A stretch of DNA of 64,000 nucleotides from Thozetella sp. PMI_491 (lineage: Eukaryota > Ascomycota > Sordariomycetes > Chaetosphaeriales > Chaetosphaeriaceae), in assembly GCA_021432635.1 (NCBI GenBank), contig MU270030.1, positions 62,001-126,000 on the forward strand, in the 5' to 3' direction. The notes below the pieces were generated by a model. The model had not been told where the DNA came from. It saw only the letters and a list, made by a program, of their open reading frames with translations, and made no database searches. This document shows, in pieces, positions 48,680 through 58,633 of the stretch; within the stretch, counting starts at the first letter, position 1, and the number at the start of each line of letters is the position of its first letter. The position numbers were made by a program, and so were the translations under genes.

Positions 48680-49397
48680 AGTTGTTCGAGCTTGGTGATT
48701 TCAAAGGGATAGCAGAATTTGTAGCAACATGGAGATATTTACATGATCGAACGCTCCAATACTAGCCGCTGCTTTGCGTGATTTCTACATGGAAGCCTCG
48801 GACTCTCACCGGGGTTACGGCGCGATATCGCGTCAAGGTCTTCCGAGAATTAGCATGATTCCACTCCTCCAGATTTCCTTATCACAGATACTTACATACC
48901 ACCTTACCTGGATAAGAAATGCGGGACTGCTGCGGCGTTAGTGTTGCTGGGGTGCTGCGTATGTTCTATGATCTGTCTGCTGCCGGTCGCGTCTCTGGGT
49001 TGCTATGGGGCTAAAGGGCAGGAGACTCCGAGAGGTGCGGGGGTCTTACTCGGGTCCAGACCCGCAGAACCCGCGACTATTGCCACATCGTTATCAACGC
49101 TCACGAGACCAGCGATAGATACGGTTTCTGGACCCTAGTACAACTTGCCCAAGTACAAGCTAGGTACCTTGCGTTAACGGAGCAGCAGCTGGTTAAATTA
49201 AAAGAGACGGATTTTATTGCAATTTTAACCCGGGCCGGCGCTCGGATGGATGTGAATTGTGGCATATGCCTGCAAGGCCTAGGAAAGAGTAGTCGCTATG
49301 AGAAAGTTGGGTTCGGCAATATACTGTGTAACTATCTAGAACTCTACCAAACTCGTCGGGTTGACTTTATCTTGGCCGAAATAGCCACTGAAAAGCT
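48680..49397. other. Intergenic region (amine-oxidase promoter)
   Basis: 718 bp, no gene supported. It contains TAGGTACCTT at 49161-49170, one of the recurrent palindromic motifs of this region, about 480 bp upstream of the amine oxidase start. Confidence 0.45.
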
Positions 49398-51332
49398 CTA
49401 CCAATTCTCAATGACCTCTCTGTCGGTGCTTCCACCCGCTGTCTCTGTGGCAGCAGCCAGTAGATCGTCTTCCCGTAGAATATCATCAATCTTAGCCCCG
49501 TCCGCAATGGCCCAAAAATCGGCACAAGCCGCCACAAAGGACAGCGTCTTGGACGACAGCGTTCTTTCCTCGACCGCTGCGAAGCAGAAACGTAGGAACC
49601 GGAAGCCGCCAGTGTCCTTGACGGCGTCCGTCGCCGCAAAGTCCCCGCCTGGTACCGTCAGTATTCTGTAAGGATGGCCGGTGCAGAAGGTCCACAGCGC
49701 CAACATTAACCTCTTTGGATCAACCTGTGACGCGAGAGAGTGATTATGAATCTGAATCTGGACCCAGAGGAACATCCCGCCCATGGGCCAAGCGAAGCTG
49801 AACATCTCCACTCGACCCGTCTCGTTGGTGATGAATCTCTTCTCTTCGAGAATGGTAGCCATTGTCATCATGCGGCGTTCGTTCGTTGAGCGAAGGCCGG
49901 CGAGCCAGTCAACCCATCCCTTCACCCCCCACGTCGCCGCCTGCTCACCAGCATCCACAAATGCAGCTTCGCCGTGAGAATGGCCGCCGAAGTCACCCAG
50001 CAATTTCGCCACGACGGCTTGTGTTAGCCCAGAAGGCTGCTGGCTGGTCCCATCGGTTATACGAAAGAGCTGCTCGCAGACGCTAGGCTGCGCAGTGAAC
50101 CAGCCTAGCCGGCAACCCGGCGCAATGGTCTTGGAGAAAGAATCAAGCCGGATTACGCGCCCATCGTTGTCAATACTGAGAAAACTTGGTGGTAGCTCGT
50201 CTAGGAATGGGTATCCGGTTGATCGACCGCCCAGGGACTCTTTAAGGTAGTTGTGATGCGGGTCAGCAGGAAAATTCGGAGACACTGGAGTTCCACGGTG
50301 CTTCAACGAGTTTGTGTTTGCGGAGGCGTAGTAGAGATTCCAGTATGGATCATCTTCGATAATGATGATGTCGAATTGCGAGCAAATCTTATAAATGTCC
50401 TGACGCCTGGGGAGAGAGAGCACGCTAGAAGTCGGATTTTGACCCGTTCTATAGTTTTCTCTCGTCTTAGTCTGCCGGCCCGGATGAAAAGAAAAAAAAA
50501 CGAGGAAAGTTGGAGACCAGCTGGGATGAGAAGAACTCACGGTATGAGATACAAAACGTGGGGCATTTTGCCTCGGGACACGTCCCAGTTTTTTACGACA
50601 TCAAGAAGCCCGCCGGGTCCGTGGGCTAACAGCCCTTCCATGTCCATTTTTACAGGCACAACATTTACGTCTTTCGGTCTGATCTGGGCAATTGGGGGCG
50701 CATAGACAAACTCTTCCACGAGTAAACCCTCTCGGTCCGAAAAGTCGTTCACGTCTTGGTCCCAAGGGTTGAAGAGGAGCTCGTAGATTTTAGCAAGCCC
50801 GTCCGCCGACCCTCCGTTGATTAGGACGTCAGCACCGCCGTCGTAGGGTATGTTTGGATGGTATACCGAATTGGCTAGCTTTTTGAGCCATGCATGGAGA
50901 GGTGGATATCCTTGGGCGCTACCATATTGAAGTGCGGTGTCCAGATCGATGCGGCGGATAGAGTTTGGACCGGCAGCGGTTCGCGGAATCCGCAGATTCG
51001 ACGCGGCCATATTTCCCACTTCTGGACGAGAGTTCCCTGGGTCCGGGCCACGAAGGCTCCCTGGCGCGACGGTTAGAAGCTCCATCGTGTCGAATGGAAA
51101 GTTCCCGGGAAAGGGCAAGCCTAAGCGCGATGTCAGATAGCAAGTCTTGAAATCAGATCAAAAGTCGCTGATAGCAATGGAGAAACATGCCTCCGGCTAG
51201 ATTGCCCATTTCGGGGATGCGAAGGAATCTGTAGTACTCCTTGAGGACATTTGGGGCTCGCTTTTTAGAAGCCTTCGAGAAGTGATGCGCAAAGCTCCGC
51301 GGCTTCGGCCGCAACTGATCCTGGTTCTGCAT
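49398..51332 (-). CDS. PLP-dependent aminotransferase, aromatic/aminoadipate (ARO8) type
   Basis: Three exons, 51332-51191, 51120-50541 and 50448-49398, give 590 residues. Intron 1 (51190-51121) begins GCATGT and is a GC-AG intron: it joins MGNLAGG to LPFPGNFPFD, the conserved N-terminal arm of ARO8-type enzymes. The alternative start inside exon 2 would lose this arm. Intron 2 is GT-AG and restores YLIPTGQNPT. The PLP lysine is Lys347 in SFSKTIAPGCRLGW, preceded by IIIEDDPYW. Fold type I, dimeric, cytosolic. Known reactions: transamination of aromatic amino acids, kynurenine or 2-aminoadipate. It shares a 491-bp divergent promoter with the SDR gene. In the pathway it would convert an amino acid to a 2-oxo acid (inference). 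Confidence 0.93.
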
Positions 51333-51823
51333 GGGACCGGAAGAGATCCTGGGTTGGAAAGCGACGTAAAGGCACTTTAGGGCACTACAAAAAGCACGAG
51401 ATGTGTAGCTTATATAGCTAAGGTACCATAGGTAGGTAAGGTAGGTGCAAATAGAATATTTCTAGTGATGCCCAGTTGAATTACGTAACAAGGAAATGAA
51501 AATACGGCAACGACTTTAGGTACGTAGAGCTAGTACCTCGACCACCCCCCATAAGTCTATATCTCTACCATGCTATATCTGTACCTGAGGTACTTTACCA
51601 AGCGTATGTGGGTCGGACCGCACTAAACCGGCCTTGGCTAGCTGCCCATCGATGAAGCCCGCAGGGAAAGGTTCTAGATAAGCAGGGCTGCTCCGCGAGA
51701 TCATTAATTATCCGAAGTTATGCTATTTGCGCCCAAGCGCCCAGTTCCCTGGAGTTGATAAACTTCGCAATTTAGGCCAGCATTTCACAGCTCAGGAACC
51801 GCCACGCCGGTACAGGACTCACA
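51333..51823. promoter_or_regulatory. Shared divergent promoter with AGGTACC/GGTAGGTA motifs
   Basis: 491 bp between the divergently transcribed aminotransferase and SDR genes. It carries AAGGTACCATAGGTAGGTAA and a further GGTAGGT (51417-51448), TAGGTACGTA (51517-51526) and GTACCTGAGGTACTT (51581-51595). The density of this motif is the highest in the window, suggesting a common regulator for both genes, but the motif may also be a dispersed short repeat. Confidence 0.45.
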
Positions 51824-52888
51824 ATGCCTTACCAACTGAAAGGCCGACGCGTACTTGTGACGGGCGGCAGCCGAGGTCTCGGTGCACTCATCTGCGAGAA
51901 GTTTGCCGAACAAGGTGCCCATGTGATGGTGAACTACGTCGTCAACGAAGAGTCGGCTCGCAAAGTCGTCAAGCGTGTAGAAGACCATGGAGTCAATGGG
52001 TTTCTCGTCCAAGGGGTCAGGCCCCCTGGCGGCGCTTTGTCCCCTCTTGGCCCGCTACCATGCAGTCGACTGACTGTTCACAGGACGCGGGTATAGCGGA
52101 AGACAATGCCCGCGTTGTCAAGGAAACAGTCGAGAAGTTAGGCGGCTTGGATATCCTGATAGCCAACGCTGGATGGACCAAGTTCTCGGACTTCAAGGAC
52201 CTTAATTCGTTGAGCTTGGATGAGTGGAATAAGGTGCGTTCTCTCAATGACCAGAGCCTGATTGCTCATTTCTCGCTCAAAACTTACGATCGTAGTGCTG
52301 GGCGACCAACACTCTGAGCCATCTCCAGCTCATGCAGCATGCTGGGCCAATTTTCAATGCCAATCCAGAGGGTGGTGTTTATCTCATCACTTCGTCTATA
52401 GCAGTACGTGTTGGTTCGTCCTCGTGTTAGGCGCTCTTGGCTAACCCTTTTACCTCTTAGGGCTGTACACAGAGCGGAAGCAGCATGGCGTACTCAGTAA
52501 CGAAAGCAGCGGGGCTTCACTTGATGAAGTGCCTGGCTGCCACCCAAGGACCAAAGCTGCGAATCAATGCGATCCTTCCCGGTCAGCTCTTGACAGAGTG
52601 GGCAAGTTTCTTCCGTGTTGCTGTTACTATCGGTGGCTAGATATCTAACGGCTCCAAGGGACTGCGATTCACCGAAGAGCAGCTCGCAGAGGAGAAAAAT
52701 GAGTCTATACTGAAACATGAGGTTGGTTCGAGAAACCTTTCCCACTAGCGTTGCCTAACACATGATTGTAGACCTACCTCGACGACTGCGCTGACACATA
52801 CATAATGGCGGCAAAAAACAACTCTATGACAGGTCAGCAGATCGCCATAGATGCCGGCCTTGTTACGGCATGGGGATCCCGTTTCTGA
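51824..52888 (+). CDS. Classical short-chain dehydrogenase/reductase
   Basis: Six exons, 51824-52015, 52084-52233, 52296-52403, 52461-52601, 52659-52721 and 52772-52888, give 256 residues in one frame. VTGGSRGLG (12-20) binds NAD(P), LIANAGW follows in exon 2, Ser147/148 (LITSSIA) and Tyr161-x3-Lys165 (YSVTK) form the catalytic triad, and INAILPG and the C-terminal AIDAGL are canonical. Intron 4 (52602-52658) is a GC-AG intron with the ideal donor GCAAGT, needed to join LLTEW to GLRFTEEQL. Expected role: cytosolic NAD(P)-dependent oxidation of an alcohol or reduction of a carbonyl. Divergent from the aminotransferase with a shared promoter, so it probably acts in the same pathway. Substrate unknown. 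Confidence 0.93.
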
Positions 52889-53448
52889 TCGAGATAAGGT
52901 GCCGACTGTGCATTGTTGTGACTTCGAAGACTCCGGATTCGTCCTTCGCCTCCCAGGCTAGCGATAGGATACTTAATTTAGAACTTGCCCAAAACATTGT
53001 CGTGCTAAAGTGCAAAGGCCGTTAGGCAAAATCCAGCCTGGATTCCTTCGCCCACTTTCTTCCTAGCGTCCGATAGCCCGGCCTGACCTTGAATACTACA
53101 GTATATGCCGCGGGCTTCGTCTGCGGGGTTTTTGCATGCAGTCCCCCGTAGCCTAACCTGCCGATCCACTTATTAAACAGTAGGAAAGAGACTCCGAATG
53201 CTCTATAGTGAGCCTTGGCAAATAAAGAGACAAGCAACAGACTCCGAGATCTTAGCTGCACTAGCTTAGGTCTAATAAAGACATGTTCTCCGCTTTCAAG
53301 TCCGTGTTCTCACCAGTTATGCAGGAGACTGCGAACGAGGTTGCTTAGCGCTGCTTCATTTTGTGGAAACTAAGTTTGAGTTGGGCTAGTAAGGTAATTA
53401 TTAGTTCGGCTTTTATGACTGGGAAACTAGTCCTCATGTCAGCCAAAT

Positions 53449-53502
53449 GGGCTCGAACCCTGGGCTCGAACCCTGGGCTTCCGGCTTGCGTACCACGTAC
53501 GC
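53449..53502 (-). repeat. Duplicated 13-mer with tRNA-like arms (possible tRNA relic)
   Basis: GGGCTCGAACCCT occurs twice head-to-tail (53449-53461 and 53462-53474). On the minus strand each copy reads GGTTCGAGCCC, like a T-arm/B-box. It is preceded by GCGTACGTGGTACGC (53502-53488), which can fold like a D-arm with the GTGGTA loop. Only about 14 nt separate the arms, too few for an anticodon arm, so this is not a functional tRNA; a decayed tRNA or tRNA-derived repeat is possible. Confidence 0.35.
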
Positions 53503-53602
53503 CATGTCCGCGGGCTCGGGTTCCCACCATTTCTCCACAAAAGCAATGAGAGGGTCAAAGAACCAATCATTTGCTTGACTGGCGGCCACTCCTCTCTATT
53601 GC

Positions 53603-54031
53603 TTATCTTTGGGTTTCCTCGGCTGGACCCTCTGCCAGTTCGCTTGCAATACGGGCATTCCCAGGGAGTACAGCTCCTCGATCATTTCGTCGCCGCTGCC
53701 TCTGGTTATCTTATCCCGCGTGGGCGTTGCACTGTCGCTGATGGAAGAAGCGTGGAAGTCCCAGAAGGTAAAATGGGAAAATCGTATTTCGTAGCTCACA
53801 GCTTCTCGGCCAACAAAAAGCGAGTCGAGGCTCTTTATACGAAAGTTCGGGAGGTATAGCACAATATAGTAGACCATTACACCCCCGTACCCTTTTATGG
53901 GCCAGTTCTTGTTGAAACATTGGACTTGGGTCAGGGCCTGGCCGCTATCAAGAGCTAGCTCCGAAGAGATTCCACAATTTCTCATCTCCTCGATATCATT
54001 CCTTATCTTTGAAACATAGGATTAGCTATCT
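53603..54031 (+). promoter_or_regulatory. Cluster of GATA sites upstream of the permease
   Basis: HGATAR cores on the minus strand occur at 53603-53608 (AGATAA), as an overlapping pair GGATAAGATAA at 53706-53716, at 54003-54008 (AGATAA) and at 54026-54031 (AGATAG), within 600 bp of the permease ATG. Closely spaced pairs are typical of AreA-type nitrogen control. Single GATA cores are frequent by chance, so the pair is the stronger evidence. Confidence 0.45.
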
Positions 54032-54196
54032 TTCCAGCCGAGGTCTTCATCTCCAAGTGCTGCAACCGCTTGCATATAGATATTGCCGGTCTAGGACGCT
54101 TATACTACATCATAGAGTTGCCTCATTCTTCTCGATATCTTGAGCCCATTTGGTCCTACTACTCAAAAGCAAGCGATATACAAGGAGAGGGATACT

Positions 54197-56058
54197 ATGG
54201 AAACCAATCAACCCGAGAAGAGTAGTCCCATGTCAGACAACGGCAGCGCAGCCGATGTCGAGGTCATTCCTCTTGCGCCGACTGATAACAGCCAGACTCA
54301 GCGCGGCTTGAGTCCCCGACACGTCCATCTGATGGCCATCGGCGGTGCTATCGGCACAGGTCTCTGGGTAGGTCATTAACAGAATCCCACTAGGCCACAT
54401 GAAAGACAGTATTGAACAAGGTTCTAACCGCGTGAAATGTGTACAGGTGGGCATTGGCAGTATCTTGAAATCGTCTGGCCCGCTGACTCTGCTGCTCGGA
54501 TACTCTTTCTGGAGTATTTTTTACGTCTGGCCCCTTTATATGTGTGTAGGCGAAATCTGCGCATACCTTCCGGTCCGTGGATCCATTTTCCATCTTGCCT
54601 CTCGCTTCGTCGATCCGGCCATGGGTTTCTCCATGGGCTGGTCCTACTTCTTCGCTAGCAGCATGCTGGTCTGCACCGAGTTCGCTGCGGTCGCCACCGT
54701 TATACAGTACTGGGACACAACCATTAATCCCGCGGCGTGGGTCGCCATATCTCTCTTCGTCTGTGTCGCTGTGAATGCCGTTGCGGTCAAGTACGAATCT
54801 GTCTTTATCGCCTTTGCTAGTTCCACTCGTTAACGTTCTGTTCTGAGCATAGATTTTATGGCGAGTCTGAATTCGTCATGGCCGTTACCAAGGTCCTCCT
54901 CCTGGCAGGCCTTGTCCTACTCACAATCATCACTATGAGTGGCGGCAACCCCCATCACGACGCATATGGCTTCCGGAACTGGGGCAATGGAAACGCAATA
55001 CTTGAGTATTACTCGACAGGCGCCACAGGGCGCTTCCTTGGATGGTGGAAAGTCGTCATTTACTGCGCATTTTCGATTGCCGGACCAGACCCGATCGCTC
55101 TCGCTGCTGCTGAAATACAGAACCCACAACGAACGATCCCCCGTGTTGTCCGCCTCGTTTTCTACCGTGTTGTTGGTTTCTATATCATCGGCGTCTTGTG
55201 CGTAGGGATTATTTGTTCTGCATCTGACCCAGGCCTAATCAGTGCCATCAGCTCTGGCGCATCCGGCGCCGGGGCATCTCCTTGGGTCGTTGGCATCCAA
55301 AATTTAGGCATCAACGGGCTCCCTAGCTTGATAAATGCCCTCATTATGCTCTCCGGGTGGTCCTGCGGGAATGCATACATGTATACCTCCTCACGCACTC
55401 TATATGGCTTAGCGAAAGGTAAACCCCAAGACTCGAATGCCTTATCAGCTCCAAATCTCACAAACCTATTACAGACGGTCAGGCACCCAAGTTCCTCGCA
55501 AAGTGTACCAAGTCTGGCGTGCCTATCTATTCCGTCCTTGTTGTTACACTGATTACCTCCATTACTTTCTTGGTGCCATCCAACAGCGCCATTACGGTAT
55601 TCTTGTGGTTTATCGACCTCACAACCGGCGCATTGGTTGTGTCCTACACCATGATGCTCGTAACCTACGTTGGCTTCTATCGAGCACGCACGGTACAAGG
55701 CCTCGACCCCTCTACACTCCCTTACCAAGCCCCATTTGGCCCATGGATCGCTTATGTTGGCATCTTCTTGGGATGTCTAGCGCTCCTAACCATGGGATGG
55801 AATTATTTCGTCCCATTCGATAAGAACGATTTCGTTACATCCTACTTTGCGCTTGCCTTCGGCTTTGTTACGTACTTTGGGTGGAAGATCATGAAGCGCA
55901 CAAAACTTGTGAATCCGGCAGAAGCTGATCTTATCGGTGGTAAAAAGGAGATTGATGATGAATGCCGTCACTGGGAGGAAGGCGGATTGTTGGAAGTGGA
56001 GAGAGAAAGGCTGGCACAGTTCAGTTTTGCCAGACGCTGCTGGGAACGCCTCTGGTAA
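54197..56058 (+). CDS. Amino-acid permease (AAT family, APC superfamily)
   Basis: Four exons, 54197-54367, 54447-54790, 54853-55418 and 55475-56058, give 554 residues with about twelve membrane helices. The ATG at 54197 starts a polar N-terminus (METNQPEKSS). MAIGGAIGTGLWVGIGSIL (built across intron 1) is the helix-1 signature. FYGESEFVMAVTKV (across intron 2) and LYGLAKDGQAPKFLAK (across intron 3) are conserved in fungal general, proline and dicarboxylic amino-acid permeases. EIQNPQRTIPR is the usual loop after helix 6. The C-terminal tail is acidic then basic and cytosolic. Expected role: proton-coupled import of an amino acid or related nitrogen compound at the plasma membrane. It is the only importer in the cluster, with clustered GATA sites upstream. 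Confidence 0.94.
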
Positions 56059-56715
56059 TACCCGAGTGGTCTCTGACAGCTTTCCGGTATATGGGCCTGA
56101 TGCCAGATACGAGACTCTGGCGCTGAAGGATTTAGTTGTTCTGCTGTCGTTGGGAGACGAGCGCGCCGTGATCCATTGCCTTGCCTAACAGATCTATTTC
56201 AACTAGACAAGTGCCGCTAGCAAGTCATCGTACCATTAACGAACTTGCAATTTCAAATTTATTTAATACTTGTTTTGATAGCTATGTAATGGAACTCCGA
56301 TCTCTGCGCAAGAACCATGTTTACATCTTGTAGGCCTCGCATCACCCGAGGCCTCTAGGAACCGGTTGAGCAGAGAAGTAGATGCGTTAGCTGTTTAGAT
56401 AACCCAGCAGTACTGTAATTAGAGAAAACTGATGATCGTGGCTCATTTTATCTCTCCATGTGGGTAAACTAATACAGACACAATCCCCTTTGAGCCGAGG
56501 TAGTCCGATTTTTCGTTTACCCACGATGGGTGCGTGCTTAGAGTGATTACCTGAGTAGTTTAGCCCAGCTGGGTTATCCTCGGGTAGCTGCACTATAAAA
56601 TAAGAGGTTGATTAAATCCAAGGGGTAATTATTATTTATCTCCCACTCAACAGACTGGTCACTAATCTCCCACCATCTACACTTACCGCTTACCAGGAGC
56701 ATCTCCTTGCGACAG
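56059..56715. other. Intergenic region upstream of the M20 hydrolase
   Basis: 657 bp, no gene supported. The right end carries CT-rich and CACCATCTACACTTACCG-like leader sequence just before the M20 start. Confidence 0.45.
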
Positions 56716-57933
56716 ATGTATCTCGCTCAAACAGACCAGACAGATGCAGAAATTTCTTCTGCTCCCGGTGCACTTGCACCGGACCTTTCTTTGGACAGCG
56801 CAGTTGATTTGACTCGGGCCCTGGTCAAGATAAATTCTGCCAACACTTCACATGGGATCACTCCTGGCCCAGGGGAGGTCCCTATTGCTCGGTTCATAAC
56901 GGCTTGGTTTCACCAAAGAAACATCGAAACACATTGGATTGAGCTTACAAGCGGACGACCTTCGGTGGTAGCCATCGCACGAGGATCTGGTGGTGGCAAA
57001 AGTCTAATGTTCAATGGCCACCTAGACACGGTCACGACGGCATCGTACCTCGGTGACCCTCTGAGCGGAAGAATCGAAGATGGAAAGGTTTATGGTCGAG
57101 GGTCTGCGGACATGAAAGGCGGGCTTGCAGCTGCCATGGTTGCATTGGCAGCGATTAAAGACCTCAGCCTTGGCGGGGATGTGATATTTGCCGGCGTGGC
57201 GGACGAGGAAGATGGCAGCATCGGAACCGAGCAGCTGCTCGAAAACGGGTGGAGAGCCGATGCAGCCATTGTGAGCGAGCCCACGGACCTTGATGTTGTT
57301 ACCGCCCATAAGGGTTTTGTAACCCTCGAAGTGAATATCAAGGGGGTTGCTGCCCATAGATCTCGCCCAGAACTCGGTGTAGATGCGATATCCAAAGCCG
57401 GTTATTTTTTGGTAGAGCTAGACCGCTACGCTCAACGATTACAACAAAAGACCGATGACTCGGCGGTAGGACCTCCAAGTGTACACGCCTCGGTCATTAA
57501 AGGAGGCGACGAGATATGCTCCTACCCAGCCTTGTGCACCATATCTCTAGAACGTCGTACCGTACCAGGTGAGACTGCAGAGACGGTGCGACAAGAGGTG
57601 TGCGGCATACTGGAAGACCTTGAAAAAAGCGTCCCGGGCTTCCAATATGACTTAAAGATCACTTCTACGAGGCCCTCATTCGAAATACCTATGGAACATC
57701 CGCTGGTTTCCCTAGTGAGCGAAGTGGTAGGCGACTATCTTGGTGGAAAGCCATGCCTCCGAGGGGAGAGGTTCTGGACAGATGCGGCCCTTCTCGCCGC
57801 GGCCGGCATCCCAACACTATTGCTGGGCCCTCGAGGTGAGGGCCTGCATGGCACGACAGAATGGGTCGACGCAGACTCCGTGCACGCACTGGCCGGATTG
57901 CTAACAACCATCGCGGTACGGTTTTGTCGGTAG
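56716..57933 (+). CDS. M20-family metal-dependent hydrolase (ArgE/DapE-like)
   Basis: Intronless, 405 residues from the ATG at 56716; the frame upstream opens only with a TTG. Two-metal site: His102-x-Asp104 (FNGHLDTV), Asp132 (GSADMKGG), Glu164-Glu165 (DEED) and the C-terminal His in GLHGTTEWV. The lid/dimerisation insert is marked by VAAHRSRPELGVDAI. These match the acetylornithine deacetylase/succinyl-diaminopimelate desuccinylase group. Expected reaction: hydrolysis of an N-acyl group from an amino acid or amine in the cytosol. Fungal arginine synthesis normally uses a different acetylornithine enzyme, so a catabolic or specialised deacylase role is likelier. In this cluster it could free an amine or amino acid from an N-acyl conjugate (inference). 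Confidence 0.93.
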   Translation: MYLAQTDQTDAEISSAPGALAPDLSLDSAVDLTRALVKINSANTSHGITPGPGEVPIARFITAWFHQRNIETHWIELTSGRPSVVAIARGSGGGKSLMFNGHLDTVTTASYLGDPLSGRIEDGKVYGRGSADMKGGLAAAMVALAAIKDLSLGGDVIFAGVADEEDGSIGTEQLLENGWRADAAIVSEPTDLDVVTAHKGFVTLEVNIKGVAAHRSRPELGVDAISKAGYFLVELDRYAQRLQQKTDDSAVGPPSVHASVIKGGDEICSYPALCTISLERRTVPGETAETVRQEVCGILEDLEKSVPGFQYDLKITSTRPSFEIPMEHPLVSLVSEVVGDYLGGKPCLRGERFWTDAALLAAAGIPTLLLGPRGEGLHGTTEWVDADSVHALAGLLTTIAVRFCR

Positions 57934-58633
57934 CTGTCTATCTGTCTGCACGACAGCGGGTAGAGTAGTCAAATACCTAGGTACTCATTGACGTGGCTTA
58001 AATACGAAGAAAAATCTCAGCGAAGTGTGGAATGACTATTCCACCCAATGCCTACTTCTGCCTTATGCCTTACGCGTCGATGAACCTGACCGAGAGTAAC
58101 ATGTCAAATAGAGCGACCGAAGCCCCCGACCCCCCTCGGAAAAAAAAAAAGAAAAAAGAGGAAGTGTGTTGCGAACGTCGATGCCGCTCTGCTAATCGAT
58201 GGAGACTTGCGAGCCGTCGCACCGGTTGACAAGCTAGATCGGGAGGCCACTAACACAATAGGAGGACAAGAGCCATTTCAACGCTGACTGGCAATTAATT
58301 CCTGCCACAACTTTCATTTCATCAGACTCGCGATAAGGAGCGAGTCCCAAACGGCAGGAGTCTCCGAGAGTACCTCAGCAAGGATCCACCAACCAGATGT
58401 GGGGCTCCCACGCCACGCCACGCGGGCTTGGGGCCTGCTCCCTCACCAAGTCGAACGAGAGTCTTCCCGGATAGACGGCCCCGACTACCATGACCGACAA
58501 GGGATATAAGCAATCATACAAATTCGAAGAAACAGAGGCTGCAAAAAGAAGTTTAGCAGGGAGCGATGGCATGAGCTCTCCATCACTGAGAATACATCAC
58601 TCTCTAGAATCTAAGTAATTAGCTCGGCCCGGC
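57934..58633. other. Intergenic region with TACCTAGGTA motif
   Basis: 700 bp, no gene supported. It contains ATACCTAGGTACT at 57973-57985 and an A-rich run at 58141-58157. The promoter of the dioxygenase gene is at its right end. Confidence 0.45.

Larger units (their letters stand above)
52889..54196. other. Intergenic region, permease upstream region
   Basis: 1.3 kb, no gene supported. A minus-strand open frame at 53596-53985 has no recognisable domain. It contains a duplicated tRNA-like block (53449-53502) and several GATA cores ahead of the permease. Confidence 0.45.

Noticed and set aside
49398-51085. Aminotransferase starting at the internal ATG at 51085
   Set aside because: It loses the conserved N-terminal arm that the GC-AG intron and upstream exon restore.
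53596-53985. 129-codon minus-strand frame upstream of the permease
   Set aside because: No recognisable family; overlaps the GATA-site region; no splice partners found.
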